DNA of 64,000 nt from Streptomyces sp. TLI_235 (GTDB lineage Bacteria; Actinomycetota; Actinomycetes; Streptomycetales; Streptomycetaceae). Made by a program: the position numbers and the translations under genes. Shown piece after piece: positions 45,860 through 59,200 of the stretch. Below the pieces are notes generated by a model. It did no database searches. It worked only from the letters and a program-made list of their open reading frames with translations, and had not been told where the DNA came from. Within the stretch, counting starts at the first letter, position 1, and each line of letters starts with the position of its first letter. The stretch is taken from contig NSGV01000003.1 of NCBI GenBank assembly GCA_002300355.1, positions 310,001 through 374,000 of the forward strand, written 5' to 3'.

Positions 45860-47222
45860 CAGGGTCTCGGCAAAGTGACGAATCGTCCGCTTGGTCACGG
45901 TCTGCGGCGGGGTGGGCCGGTCCGGACGTGAAGCAGGCACGGACTTCCAAGATCATGGAGTTCTCTACGCCCCGTGATCCCGCTGGAAGACCGTGCCTGC
46001 CGCTGCATCATCTCTGATCCCGCCTGCCCTTGACCAGCTCCGCGACCATCCGCCGACCGGGGCAGGAGAGCGCCCTGGCCTGCTGGAACGACTCGCCGAG
46101 GTGCCCGACCCCCGTGATCCCCGTGGGGTGCGCCACGCCTTGGCGTACGTGCTCGCGCTCGCCGCCACCGCCGTGCTGGCCGGAGCGACCTCGCTGCTGG
46201 CGATCAGCGAGTGGGCCGCCGACGCTCCGCCCGAAGTCCTCGGTCTACTCGGCGCCCGGCGCGATCCACTCACCGGACGCCATCCGGCACCCGGTGAAAC
46301 GACCATCCGCCGGGTCCTGGCCAGGATCGACGGTGACGCACTCGATCGAGCAGTGGGCCGCTGGCTCGCCGACCGCCAACCGCCAAGCCTTCAGGCCAAG
46401 GACCTGCGGGCGGTCGCGGTGGACGGCAAGAGCCTGCGCGGCGCCGCCCGGGCGAGCGGCCGGAGGATCCATCTGCTCGCCGCCCTCGACCACACCACGA
46501 GCAGTGTCCTCGCCCAGTTGGACGTCGGCGAGAAGACGAACGAGATCACCTGCTTCCAGCCCCTGCTCGACACCGTCGCCGGCCTCGCCGGCACCGTGGT
46601 GACCAGCGACGCGATGCACACCCAGCGCGAGCACGCCGACTATCTGGTCACCGGCCGGTCCGCGCACTACATCGTGATCGCCAAGGGCAACCAGAAGAAG
46701 CTCCGAAAACAGCTCAAGTCCCTCCCCTGGCATGCGATCCCCTTGCAGGGGCGCACCCGGGAGACCGGGCACGGGCGGGGCGAGACCCGCCGGATCAAGG
46801 TGGCCACCGTGAACAACCTGCTCTTCCCGCACGCCCGCCAGGCGATCCAGCTCAAACGCCGGCGCGTGAACCGCAGGACCGGGAAGATCACCATCAAGAC
46901 GATCTACGCGGTCACCAGCCTGCCCGCCGACCGGGCCACCCCCACACAGCTTGCCGCCCTGATCCGCGGCCACTGGTCCATCGAGGCCCTGCATCACATC
47001 CGCGATGTCACCTTCGCCGAGGACGCCTCCCAACTCCGCACCGGCAACGCGCCCCGAGCGATGGCCACCTGGCGCAACCCGACCATCGGCGCCCTCCGCA
47101 TCGCAGGTGTCCACGGCATCGCCACCGCCCTGCGACGCAACGCCCGCGACCCGAAGCGGCCACTCGCGCTCCTCGGTCTCACCTGATCAAAACGGACATC
47201 ACGCCACTTTGCCGAGACCCTG
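45860..47222 (+). mobile_element. ISAs1-family insertion sequence, copy 2
   Basis: Same 1,363-bp element and orientation as copy 1. It starts 19 bp after the DNRLRE stop. Carries A at 46300 where copy 1 has G, as does copy 3, consistent with copies 2 and 3 being products of the same duplication. Confidence 0.93.
45993..47186 (+). CDS. ISAs1-family transposase, copy 2
   Basis: A 397-residue protein identical to copy 3 and different from copy 1 at one residue (Thr in PGETTIRRV). All three catalytic acids are present (VAVDGKSLRG, VVTSDAMHTQ, HWSIEALHHIR). GTG start. Intact, so mobilisation or homologous exchange between copies is possible. Confidence 0.93.
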   Translation: MPAAASSLIPPALDQLRDHPPTGAGERPGLLERLAEVPDPRDPRGVRHALAYVLALAATAVLAGATSLLAISEWAADAPPEVLGLLGARRDPLTGRHPAPGETTIRRVLARIDGDALDRAVGRWLADRQPPSLQAKDLRAVAVDGKSLRGAARASGRRIHLLAALDHTTSSVLAQLDVGEKTNEITCFQPLLDTVAGLAGTVVTSDAMHTQREHADYLVTGRSAHYIVIAKGNQKKLRKQLKSLPWHAIPLQGRTRETGHGRGETRRIKVATVNNLLFPHARQAIQLKRRRVNRRTGKITIKTIYAVTSLPADRATPTQLAALIRGHWSIEALHHIRDVTFAEDASQLRTGNAPRAMATWRNPTIGALRIAGVHGIATALRRNARDPKRPLALLGLT

Positions 47223-47295
47223 GGGCTCCTCCCTCGCCGCTCGGAGCAGCACCCGTCCGCCGTCGTTGTCGTCACCTACTGCCGCCGGACACCGG

Positions 47296-47327
47296 AAGGC
47301 CCCACCGGAAACCTCCGATGGGGCCTT
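47296..47327 (-). terminator. hairpin after the immunity gene, copy 2
   Basis: Same stem AAGGCCCCA / TGGGGCCTT as at 32889-32920, 61 bp beyond the immunity stop. Confidence 0.65.
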
Positions 47328-47388
47328 CATCCACCAGGACCGGTCACCTCACCTGCGATGAGCGAAATGCCGGGCGGATCGGTCGAGA

Positions 47389-47865
47389 TCAACCGTACGG
47401 CACATCAACATCGATATTCCTCCAAGATTCACGGGACATCAACCGCTCGAAAAACAAGGGAGCGGAGTCGGCAATTTCAAACAAGCTGGAATCGAATCCG
47501 AAGTAGTAGGCGCCCGAGATGCCCGCCAGAAGAACCCCGTATCCGCGCTGGTCGGTGCCGACAGGAGTGAGATCCTCTCCCGCGAACCGCCCCCAATGAC
47601 GGACCCAGCGATTGGAGACGAGGTCGATTCTCATCCCGCCGCCGAACGAGTACTCGACGGTCATCCGAGGAAGCTTCGGATTGGGGAACTGCAGAAGAAT
47701 CCCGTCGAACTCCGCAAAAAAGGCCAGTGCACACTCATTGACTTGGAACCCCTCGCCCTCGAGGAGGTCCACCGTGGCGCGCACATCACACGTTCGACCG
47801 TCGTGCCAGCCGGCCGCCCGCAGGCACTCTGCCACCGGCGGCTTGAATTCGCGCGTACCGTCCAT
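47389..47865 (-). CDS. SUKH-3-like immunity protein, copy 2
   Basis: A 158-residue protein identical to the product of 32982-33458. It starts directly after the stop of the second RHS toxin (47866-47868) with no spacing. Identity of both immunity genes and both toxin tips means the duplication raises dosage without creating a new toxin specificity. Confidence 0.8.
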   Translation of the reverse strand: MDGTREFKPPVAECLRAAGWHDGRTCDVRATVDLLEGEGFQVNECALAFFAEFDGILLQFPNPKLPRMTVEYSFGGGMRIDLVSNRWVRHWGRFAGEDLTPVGTDQRGYGVLLAGISGAYYFGFDSSLFEIADSAPLFFERLMSRESWRNIDVDVPYG

Positions 47866-50800
47866 CTAGAAGCGCTCCCCGGGGGCGGCGAACGGGGCCA
47901 GGTCGACTGCCTTGCCGAATGTCCCCTGACAATTTCCGCAAAACACCATCGGAGATCCGGTTCGAGTGTCAACCGTCAAGAAGAAGAATTGAGACATCCG
48001 CCTGGACCCTTGATCGGCCAACTCCTGACACGCCCCCACCTCGGCACATCCCTCGACATCGGCCCAGGGCTCCACCGATCTTTCCGGCATCGACTGGGTC
48101 ACGACCGGGTCGAGCCCGGCACGTCCACCCATTCCGGCTGCATCCCCTCGGGCCCCGATGCCTATGTTTCCCGTCGCCGAGTCGTAAGCAACAGAGACGG
48201 TCGTAGGCGGCGAGTACCCGCCGTCGGAGGCCGATTTCAATATCTGCTGCCGCGCCGACGCCAAGTGACCACGCACCGCATCAATGACGTCCCGTGGACT
48301 GGTAAGGCCCGTGGGGCAGGTGTTGTGCACCAGAACCGGAGTGGATCCGGCCAGCACATAGTACGTGTGGAGCTGGGCGACCGTCAGGTTGTACATCACG
48401 GACCGGCCACCGACGAGGTGGACGCCCACGACGGTGACCTGCTGGCCCGAGGGGGTCTTGAGGGAGTGGCCGACCGGGAGTTTGCCCGCGGGGACCCACT
48501 GGTGGTCGGTGTCGTCCCAGAACGGGTGGTTGTCCGTGGTGTGGACGGTCTGGACGGTGCTGCCCACGAGGATGTCGAGGTCGAGCAGGTCCTCGTCGGT
48601 GTGGGTCAGCTTGGCGGTGACGGCCCGGCCGCCCTCGGCCATGCCGGTGGCCTGGTCGGCGGACTCGACCTGGTCGCCGACCTTGAGGTCACCGATCGGC
48701 TTGGCCGAGCCGTCCGCCATCAGGACCGGGGTGGCGGCGGTGAAGCTGCAGTTGGTCTTCTCCGCGGGGTGGGGGCTGCTCGCCTTCGGGCTCGGGGTCT
48801 CCGGGGCTGCCGGGCTCGACTTGGACGTCTTGGGCCGCTTGGCCTTGTCGGTGGTCGGGACACCGCCCGGCTCGCTGGAGTGCGACTCGGCGGCGGCTGC
48901 CGCCTCGGCCTCGGCGCGGCGGGCGGCGGCCGCCTCCTCCGCGCGGCGGGCCGTCTGCTCCGCCCGGTAGGCCGCCGCAGCGGCCTTCTCGTCCTCGGCG
49001 GTGGCCACGGCGGCCTTGGCACCGGGAGCGCGGGGAGCACGCGGGCCGGGCTCGTCGTGTCCGCCCATGCCGCAGTCGACGAAGATGAAGGAGCAGGCAC
49101 CCATGAAGGCACCGGTCGCCCCCGCCCCGCACTCCGGGGTGGCGACACCCAGGCTGTAGACCTCACAGCCGCTGAACCCGGCGACGATCGTGCCGAACAC
49201 CACGATGGCGGTGCCCGCCATCAGGTAGTCCTGCCAGCCCATCCCGGCGTCCTTGGCGCCCTGGCCCATGTCGGAGGCGTCGGAGATCTCGCAGCCGAAG
49301 TGCGAGTTGCGGTTGCACTTGGACTTGCTGTTCAGACCCGACGGGTCGCTCTGATCGATCGGGTTGTCACCGGAGTAGGTGTAGCCCCCCATCTGGTTGG
49401 GGTCGCCGGCCTGGAAGACCGGGTCGACGGAGAGGAAGCGGCCGAGGGCGGCGTCGTAGTTGCGCGCGCCGAGCAGGTCGAGCCCGGAGTTCGCGTCCAC
49501 CGGCTTGCCGAGGAAGCCGCGGTTGTCGGCCCAGGAGGCGGGCCCGGCGCCGCGCGGGGCACCGTACGGGTCGAAGGCGCGCCGGGTGACGGCCCGGGTG
49601 GCGGCGTCGACCTGGAGGGTGGAGGTGTGCTGGGGGTTGCTCAGCTCGTAGCTGACGGCGCCGCCGCTGGAGCGGATGACGTTGGTGCCGTCCGGCTGGC
49701 TGTAGTAGCGGTTGCCGGTGACGGTGGTGCCGTCGGCCGACAGGGTCAACTGCTCGGCGCCGCCGAACAGGTAGAGCACGGCGCCGTCGGGCCCCTTCTG
49801 GAGCAGCAGGTTGCCGCCGGGGCCGTACAGGTACCGCGAGGTGCTGGTGCCGGTGGTGACGGTCTCGGTGAGGCCTTCGGCGTCGTAGGTGAACGACTGG
49901 GTCGAGCCGGCGACAGGCTGGGTGAGGCCGGGGCCCCACTTCTGGTTCGGCTGCTGGTTGCAGGGCCACAGCGACACCCGGACGCCCGAGGCGTTGCTGG
50001 CCCCCGGGATGTCCAGGCAGTACCCGGACGCCTTGTTGACCAGCGAACCGTCGGTGCCGGCCCGCCACTGCTGGCTGGCGTCGTTCGGGTTGCAGGCCCA
50101 CAGCTCGATCTGCGCGCTGCGCTGGTTGCTGCCGCCCACCGGGCGGGCACACGCGCCCAGGACGCGAAGGGTGCCGTCGGTGCCCAGCGTCCAGTCCTGC
50201 GCGCCGGTGCGGTTGCAGGTCCAGGACTGCACGGCGGTGCCGTTGGCGCTGCTCGCCCCGGCCGCGTCCAGGCAGTTCGGGGTGCCACCGGTGGCCACCG
50301 ACGAGGGCAGGGTGCCCGCGTAGACGGTCGAGCGCGAGGTGGTGCTGCCCTGCTGGTCGTACTGCGGGGTCAGGGTCGAGGTGTAGCTCGGCCCGGTCGG
50401 CGGGTTGAGGGTGCCGGTCCACTGCTGGTTGGAGTGGCCGCCGATGCAGTCCCACAGGCCCACCTGGGTGCCCGGGGTCTGGTTCCAGCCCGGGATCTCC
50501 AGGCAGCGGCCCGAGGGCGCGTAGACCAGCATGCCGCTGGCGCCGTCCTGCCACTTCTGCCCGGCGCTGCCGTCACAGGTGTGCAGCTCGATGCCGATGC
50601 CGTTGCCGCCGTTGCCGCCCAGGCCCGGCATGGCGCACTTGCCGAGCACCCGCAGGGTGCCGTCGCCGGGGCGGGTCCAGCGCTGCGCCGGGGTGCCGTT
50701 GCAGCCGGCCGTCTGGACGGCGTTGCCGTCGCCCGCCAGGCCGTCGCGCGCGTCGAGGCAGAGCGTGCTGCCGTCGGCCGCGGGCATCCCGGAGGTGAAG

Positions 50801-53800
50801 GTGGTGGTCGGCAGACCGGTCTTCGAGGTGACGGAGGTCAGCTGGTTCGGCTTCGCGGCGGCCGTGCGGCCGTCGCTGCCGTACGCGGAGGTCTGCGTGA
50901 CGTCACGGGAGGTGTCCCCCGCCACGTCGTGGCGGACCTGTTGGGTGCGGTCGCCGAGCTGGTCGTACTGGTAGCTCTGCCAGTACGGCGCCGGGCCGCC
51001 CAGGGTGACCCAGCTCGGGGCGTCGTTGGTGCAGTGCGAGACCTGACCGGCCGTCGGGGTGCTGACACCCCGGTTGTCCGTCCACGCCTCGGTGAGCCGG
51101 TTCAGCCCGTCGTGGCGGAAGCACTGGGTGTCGTAGGTGACGTCCGTGCTGCCCGAGGACTGCAGCTCGGAGCTGCTGGTGAGGCTGCCGGCCTGGTCGT
51201 AGCCGTACGTGGTCTGCGAGATCGGGTTGGCGTCCGACTCCTGCAGCGCCACCCGGCTGGTGGTCACCCGGCCCGTCGCGTCGTCGTAGGTCTGCGAGGT
51301 GCGCAGCAACCCGCCCCGCTCGCCGTACTGCGAACGCAGCAGCTGGCCGAGCGGGTTGTAGTTGGCCAGGTCGAGCAGCTTGGTGCTGTCGTGCCGGTGC
51401 CGATGACCTCGCCCATGGTGTCGCGGGCGTAGCCGAGCCGCTCGGCGGGCAGGCCGCCGTCGGCGTTGTAGAAGAAGCCGGCCAGCAGGCCGAGGTTGTC
51501 GCTGTAGGCGGCGGTGCGGGTGTAGTCGCCCGCGAGCTTGCCCTCCACGCCAGGGATCTTGGTGGTGGTGGAGGTCGGCTGGTACCGGTCGTTGTAGCCG
51601 TTGATCAGGTCGATGTACTTGTTGCCGCCCGCGTACCGCGTGGCGGAGGTCGGGAGGCCCTTGACGAGGGTGTCGTACTCGTAGGAGACCAGCAGCTTGG
51701 ACTGGTCGGTCGGGTCGGTGCCCTCGTACCGGCCGGTGGGCCGCCCGAGCAGGTCATAGGCGAACGAGACCGACTTGCCACGGGCGTCGGTGGCGGTCCG
51801 CACCCGGCCCATGGTGTCGAGGACCGTGCTGGAGGCACCGGCGTCCGGGTCGGTCCGGGAGACCCGGTTGCCCTGGGCGTCGTAGCCGTACGTCCAGGTG
51901 TTGCCCGCGTTGTCCGCGACGGAGGCGAGCAGGCCGCGCTGGTCGTAGCGGTAGCTGGTGGTGACGTCTCCGACCCCGGCCCCGCCGTGCAGGACGGAGG
52001 AGGAGGTGCGGCCGGCCGCGTCGGTGAGGACCGTGCTCGGGGTGCCGCCGTTCGGCGGGGTCGAGTCGGTGCGGTCGGCGCCGGGGTAGGAGGTGACGCT
52101 CTCCCAGAGCTCGGTGGCCTTGGCGTAGAGCTGGGTCCTGATCTGACGCCCGGTGCCGTCGTAGACGTAGCGGGTCTCGGACGGGATGGTGTCGGGCTGC
52201 TCCTGGAAGAAGGTCGTACCCGGCGCGTTGACGGTGTCCGACCACGGCGCGACGGAGGAGAGCACCTTGCCGTGGCTGTCGTAGCGGGTGGAGGAGACCA
52301 CCCGGCCCGGGTCGCCGTTGGCCGGGGTCGACTGGGTCTGGCGGGCCTGCAGGAAGCCGTCGTAGATGGTGACCGAGGTGGCGTAGGTGCCGCGCTCCAG
52401 CTGGGTGTTGGTGGTCACCGTCGGCGGGTTGGCCCGCTGGGACGGGGTCGGGTCCACCCCGTGCAGCTCGTAACTGAAGGTGCGGTCCGCGAGCTTGCCC
52501 GCGTCCCTGCTGTTGCCGGGCAGCCAGACGGCCGTGCGGCGGCCGAGCGCGTCGTACGTCGAGTCGGTGACCCGGCCGTTGGCGTCCACGGCGCGCGTCA
52601 CCAGGGCGCGGGCCGGGGAGTACACGCTCTTCGCCGTCCAGCCCAGCGGGTTGGTGGTGGCGATCTCGGTCGGCAGGGTGCCGCTCGCCGGGGTGTAGGC
52701 GGTCTGGCTAACCGCCCCGGGCGCCGTTCACGCTGCGCACGACGCGGCCGTAGCCGTCGTAGGCCTGGGCGTTGAGCGTCTCGTAACTCGCGTTGCCCTG
52801 GGCGTCGTAGGACTTGTACGACTGGGTCGCCGTCACGTAGCCGAGCGAGCTGCCGTTCTGGCCGAGGGTGCCCACCCCGCCCGGGTTGGCCGGGTCGGAG
52901 CTGCCGTCGTAGACGGTCCGGCGGTCGCTGATGGTCGTGGTGGCCGAGGGCGTGGTGTCACAGGTGCCGGAGACGGTCAGGATGGTGCTCGTGTAGGTGA
53001 GCATCATCGGGTTGCCGCTCGGCGCGGCCGCGTAGCCGGTCTTGGAGCAGGTCTGCCCGAGCAAGCTGGTGACGTCCGGCTGCGCCTCGGTCCGGACGGT
53101 CCGCCCGTACTCGTCCAGGTACGAGGTCGTCCGGCCGGTGCGCCAGGTGCCGGGGGCCGACAGGGCCGCGCTCGACGTGCTGGTCACCGACTGGACCCGG
53201 CGCACCTCCAGCGGCGGGAGCGTCGACAGGGTGGCACCCTGCTTGGAGCTCCAGGCCGTCCGGGCGCGGCTGAGAACGGGTTCGCCGACCAAGACGTCGG
53301 TGAGCTGCTTGCTCAGGACGGTGCCCTGGCCGCCGTCCTGGCTGTAGGTGTCCCTCTCGATCGAGCTGCCCGCCAGCCAGGGGCTGTCGCCCGTCACCGG
53401 CCGGGTGCCGTGGCTGAGGAAGTCGCCGTCCATGCCCTGGTGGTAGCTGACGACGGTCTTGCCCACCGGGTCCGTGGTGGCGTCCCCGCTGGTGGTGGTG
53501 ACGGTGGCGAAGCCGCGGAAGTCGTTCCAGGTGCGGTACTGGTCGTCCGTCAGCTCCGAGTCGTCCCGGTGCCAGGCCGCGTCGCCGTAGGCGTAGTTGG
53601 TGATCCGGGCGGGCGAGTCGGCCTTGGTGGTGTCCGAGACGGCGACCTGGGAGACGGCGGTCTTGTTGAACCAGTCGAGCACCGGCGCGGTGCCGCCCGG
53701 CGGGGTCCAGTAGACCGGGTAGCAGTCCTTCTTGTTGTCGTCGGCCGAGGGCGGCATGACGCCCTTGACCTGGTCGCACTGCTGGTCCCGGTAGGTGACC

Positions 53801-55979
53801 GCGATGGACAGGCCCGTCTCCGTGTTGACCCCGTTGATGCGGGGGCGGAACAGCGGCTGCGCGCTGACGGTCGAGCCGGCCACCCGGTTGTCGATCTCGG
53901 TGCCCGAGAAGGTGGTCGCGTCCAGCTGGATCTGCCCGCCGCCACCGGAGGTGTCGAACGCGATGTGCCGGATCTGGGAGAACCACATCACCGACTGCAG
54001 GCCGGTGTAGGTCTGCTTCGGCGTCTTGCCGTCGCCGGGTCGGTGGTGGCGCCCACGTCGGAGAAGACCTGCGTGAGGTCGTAGCGGTCGACGTTCTGCC
54101 AACCGCCCGCCCCGCGCAGCTCGGTGTGGATGCCGCCCAGCCGCTTGTCCGCCCAGAAGGTCGGGGCGGCGACCCGGCAGACGGTGTCGCCGGTGCCGGT
54201 GGTGAGCCAGCCGTCCGGGCAGCCGAGGTCGTACGGGGTGTCGGGCCAGTGCGAGGCGGTGGCCGTGGACAGGCCGCCCTCCGTGCAGTAGCTGTCGGTG
54301 GCCGTGCACCGCTCGCGCGGCTCGAAGACCACTCGGGCGGAGGGCTCGCGCCCGGCCAGGGCGTCGGCCAGCTGGTAGCCGTAGCTGATCCTGGTGAGGT
54401 AGCCGCCCCGGGTGTACGGGGTCAGCGTGCCGGTGGAGTCCGCGGACTGGCCGCGGCCCATGGCGTAGTTGTTGCCCGCGGCGAACCAGTCGTACCGCTG
54501 GACGTTGCCGTGCGGGTCGACCACGAAGTCGAGGTTCCACCGCCAGCCGAGCTTGAGCGGGGCGCACTGCGAGGACTTGCCCTTGGCCGCGTCGTAGCAC
54601 GGGTCACCACTGTTCGGGTGGTAGACCGGCACGCCCCAGGCGCTGTTGGTGGCCTCGTCCGAGGTGGTGGTCGGGGCGTGGTTCAGGCCCAGGTAGTAGG
54701 CGGTGCCGTCGGTCGTGGTGACCTTGAAGTACTCGCCCTGCCAGAGGCCGTTGCCCGCGCCGGTCAGCCGCTCGATCCGGTGCCGTCGTCGCTCTGCAGG
54801 TGGTAGAGGCCGCTGTCGTCGCGGACCAGCTCACCGGAGTGGCCGCCGAGCGAGAGGGTGGCGTTCCAACCGGCCCAGCACTCGTCGGCGGACTTGTCGA
54901 TCCCGGCGGCCTTGCAGGGCCTGTACGAACGCTCGATGAACCCCGGGCCGTACGACCAGCCGTCGCCGATCCAGGAGGACTGCGAGTTGCGCGCCGAGGT
55001 CGCGCCGTCCACGGCCTGCGAGTTGTACGAGAGCGCCACGCCCGGGCCGCTGCCCGCGAGCGAGGGCGGGGTGGTGATCGGGTAGCTGTAGGTGAAGCCG
55101 CCCGAAGCGGTCTGCGACCACGCGCCGGAGGCGGACAGGTCGGTGGCCGTGTAGTTCGCCCTGCGAACCGCCCGTACCGGCCACGGCCGCGACGGCCGTG
55201 CCACCGCTGCGCCCGAGTCCAGCGAGAGGGCGTCGAGCTTCATGGTGCCCGTGGCGGTGTCACCCGGGACGGCGACGGTGGCGCTGATCCGCTTGGTGGC
55301 CGGGTCCAGGGTGAAGGCCAGCGGCTGCCGGGTGCGGCACCGGTCGAGCTGGGGTGTCGTCAGCGCGCAGCCGGGCATGGCCACCAGCTGGAGCCGGGAG
55401 GCCCAGGCGCCGCCGTAGGCGTCGGCTATCGCGCCGTAGTCGAGCGAGACGGCCAGGCTCGCCGCGTCGCGGCCGCCGTCGGTGCGCTTGAGGCCGACGA
55501 GCAGGCCGTCGACCTCGGCCTGCCGGGCCTGCGCGTGGTCGGCGACGCTGACCTGGACGGAGCGCGGCGCGCCCGGCCGGCCTTCGACGGCCGGAGGGTG
55601 ACCGGCGTGCTGCCCGCCCGTACCTCGGCGGCGCCGCCGAGCAGCGCGGCCCCGGCCTTGACCTTGAGGTCGACGGCGACGGTGCCTGCGCGGGCCACTG
55701 CACCGGAGTCACCGTGTGCGGGCGCAGCTCGCGCGCCCCGGCCGGGTTCGGGAAGTCCTTCCGGGCCCCCTTGCCGTCGGCGTCGTGGCCGCTGACGTGC
55801 GGCAGCTTCGGCAGTTTCGCGCTGTGGTCGGCAGCCTGTGCGGTGAGCGCGAAGCCCGAGCCCGTCAGCGGTGCCAGCAACGAGACCGCGGCGGTGAGGG
55901 CCGATACGGTCACGGTGCGTCGCCGCCGGCCGCCTCCGTCCCTTGCTCGGCCCGCGAACCATCCCCTACTGGGTTGCAT
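47866..55979 (-). CDS. RHS polymorphic toxin with ricin-B, PT-HINT and deaminase-like tip, copy 2 (frame interrupted)
   Basis: Second copy of the RHS toxin. Its N-terminus is correct here: MQPSRGWFAGRARDGG, then a hydrophobic stretch TAAVSLLAPLTGSGFALTA and a likely cleavage after AQA, a proper signal peptide. The open stretch at the 3' end is 47866-51309; the rest is cut by one-base indels near 51387, 52719, 54031, 54779, 55156, 55209, 55575 and 55684. These positions are intact in copy 1 and vice versa. Repairing either copy with the other adds four bases net and gives the same 8,118-bp frame. PT-HINT and deaminase-like tip are identical to copy 1. Probably one functional gene in reality. 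Confidence 0.82.
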
Positions 55980-56107
55980 GCGTATTCCCCGTGTTCGTGT
56001 TTCCGTAATGGGCCGGTGACCTGCATCGATGTGCGGTCATAGATCGCCCAGCATGACGGCGGGAACCGTATTGTCAGCTGACCATCCGACGCAATAGCGT
56101 TCAGGTA

Positions 56108-56152
56108 TGACTAGTCGGTCATGTGACAGCAAGTCAGGTTCATGACCAGTCA
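56108..56152. promoter_or_regulatory. inverted repeat in the divergent toxin/DNRLRE promoter region, copy 2
   Basis: Same TGACTAGTCGGTCATG ... CATGACCAGTCA arrangement as in copy 1 (41702-41746). Confidence 0.4.
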
Positions 56153-56267
56153 AAAACTGCCCCACAACCGGACAAAGCCCGCCCCACGCGCTGACCCCTG
56201 TGACCCATAGCACAGAGTGACCACCTGCGCGGGGATCGGCCGTGCCACGAAAGAGAACTGAAACTCC

Positions 56268-59200
56268 ATGGGGGACTCCCTTCCCACCGCCGTCAGTCGG
56301 CCGCGCCGGCTGACGAGACGTCTGGCCGCCGCCTGCGCCGCCGGACTCGTCCTCACCGCCCCGGGCGTGGCCGTCGCCGACAGCCGCCCCTTCGCCACCT
56401 CGCCGGGTGCGGCCCAGGCCCCGAAGACCGCCACCCCCGCCCCGGGCGGGCCCGTGCAGGCCGCCCGCCTCAAGGCGAAGGCCGCCGGCAAGCCCGTCAC
56501 CGTCGACGAGCTCACCACCGAGACCTCGCTGACGGTCGCTCAGCCCGACGGCAAGCTCACGCTCACCACCAACGTGCTGCCCGCCCGGGTGAAGAAGAAC
56601 GGCACGTGGGCGGCCGTCGACGCCAAGCTGTCGAAGAACAAGGACGGCAGCCTCTCGCCCGCCACCACCCCCTCCGGAGTCAGCCTCTCCGGCGGCGGCA
56701 GCGGCCCGCTGGCCACCCTGACCGACCCGGCCGGGCGTCAACTGGCCCTGACCTTCCCGGTGAAGCTGCCCAAGCCCGTCGTCTCCGGCAGCTCCGCCAC
56801 CTACCCGGCCGTGCTGCCCGGGTGGACCTCAAGGTGGACGTTACGGACCAGGGCGCCGTCCGCGAGGTGCTGGTCGTCAAGGACGCCCAGGCCGCCGCCA
56901 ACCCGGCACTGAAGACCCTCGCCCTGGGCACCGCCACCAAGGGCCTGACCGTGACCGCCGACCCGCAGGGCGCGATCACCGCCGCCGGCGCCGACGGCAA
57001 GCCCGCCTTCCGGGCCCCCGCCCCGGTGATGTGGGACTCGGCCGCCTCCCCGGTTGCGGCCAAGGCGCTTGCCGCTCCGTCAGCTTCCGACACCGCGCCG
57101 TCCGGTTCCTCCACCGACGGCCCCGGCAAGGACGCCCACGTCAAGCCGATCGCCGTCAAGGCCGGCGGCGGCGCGCTCAGCCTCACCCCCGACGCCGACC
57201 TGCTCGGCGGCAAGGGCACCGACTGGCCGCTGTACATCGACCCGAGCTTCCAGCCCGCGCCGACCATGGGCACCAGCCACTTCGCCCAGGTGATGCAGGG
57301 CTGCCCGGGCAGCCCGAAGTACGACGACGCGCAGCCCAACGGCGAGGGCGTCGGCTTCCAGCACTACGTGTCCAACTGCTACGGCTTCGAGCGCTCGTAC
57401 TACGAGTTCGGCACCGGCGCGCTGACCAAGGACATGTACATCGACAGCGCCCGGGCGTACTTCACCCAGAGCTACTCGGCCGCCTGGAGCTGCTCGCACA
57501 CCGCCCCGGTCACCCTCAAGTGGACCGGGCGCATCGACGGCACCACCTCCTGGAACAACCGGCCCGGCGAGCGCTGGACCGGTGAGACCAAGTCGATAGC
57601 CAGCGTGGCGGGCAGCTGCGGCAACAACCCCGGCGTCGACTTCGACGTGACCGGCGCACTGCGCCAGGTCGTCCAGGACGACCAGCCGCTCACCGTGGGC
57701 CTGTTCGGCGACGAGAGCGGCAACACCGGCGCGGACAACTTCATGCGCTTCGCCACCAACCCGACCGTGGTCGCCACGTACGACATCGCGCCGTACACCC
57801 CCGACGCCAACTACACCTCGCCGGACGCGGTGTACCCGAACGGCGCGGCCTGCGGCGGCGGCCAGGTGGGCTGGATCGGGCGGACTGCGACGCTGGGCAA
57901 CGGCGCCTCCGACATCACCCTGCACGCGTACGGCCGCACCCCGATGTCCGGCACCAACATCACCGTGAACTTCCACATCTGGGACAACATGGTGGCCGAC
58001 GCGAACGGCAACCCGGCCACCGCGGCCTGGCCGGTCAGCCAGGCCATCGCCCAAGCGGGCTGGGGCGCGGCCAACGTCGGCGGCCCGGTCTCCGACGGCC
58101 ACCAGTACGGCTGGAACGCCTGGACCACCGACGGCCTGCTGAGCAGCCCCGGCGGCCCGTTCTGCTACTTCAACGTGGACCTCACCGCGCCGACCCTGGC
58201 CGAGATCGCGCCGTCCAGCACCTTCCCGCCCACCGGCAGCGGCCTCAAGCCGACCGGCCACGCGGGCGACCCGGGCTCCGTCATCCGCGTCACCAGCACC
58301 GACCCGGTGCCGGGCGGCTGCACCCGCGGCTCCTGCATGGCCTCCGGCGTGCACGAGTTCCAGTACGCGCTGGACGACAACATCCCGGTCACCGGCTACC
58401 AGCAGGTCAACGCCTACACCGGCCCGGACGGCGTGGCCTACGCCGACCTGCCGATCTCGCTCAACGCCGACCAGTGGGGCAGCCACCGGCTGTACGTCCG
58501 CGCCGTGGACTGGGCGGGCAACACCCAGCCGCAGGCCGCCACCTACGACTTCTACGCACCGTGGAACCCGGCCACCAAGGTGGTCGCCGGTGACGCGGAC
58601 GGTGACGCCACCCCGGACTACCTGCTGCCGAGCGCGAACGGCGACCTGACCCTGCTGCCGGGCAACAGCGACTTCAAGGCCACCCCCGGCCTGGCGTCCA
58701 CCGCCGCGCGCAGCCCGAAGGGCGACAGCTGGAACAACTACCTGCTGGCACACCGTGGTTCGATCACCGACGACAGCATGGACGACCTGATCGCCTACTC
58801 CAAGGCGGACAAGCAGCTGTACGTCTACCTCAACGACGCGTACCACGTGCCGCAGGGCACCAGCGGGCACTTCACCTTCACCTCGCGGCAGAGCGCCGCG
58901 AGCGCGCAGCTGTGCTCGCCGGGGATCGACAACACCTGGAACAACATCAGCCAGCTGACCGCGGTCAGCGCCGCCCCGCACTCCAACGGCCGGGCCAACC
59001 TGGTCACCGTCGAGAACGGCCACCTGCGGTGGTACTCCGGCTCCACGGTGAGCGGTTGCGACTTCAACCCGGGCATCGAGCTGGGCGCGGCCGGCGAGGA
59101 CTGGAGCGGCTTCACCCTGCTCTCCCCCGGCCTGGTCGGCGGCACGCCCGCCCTGTGGGTCCGGGACGCCCTCACCGGCGCCGTCAGCCAGCTCCCGCTG

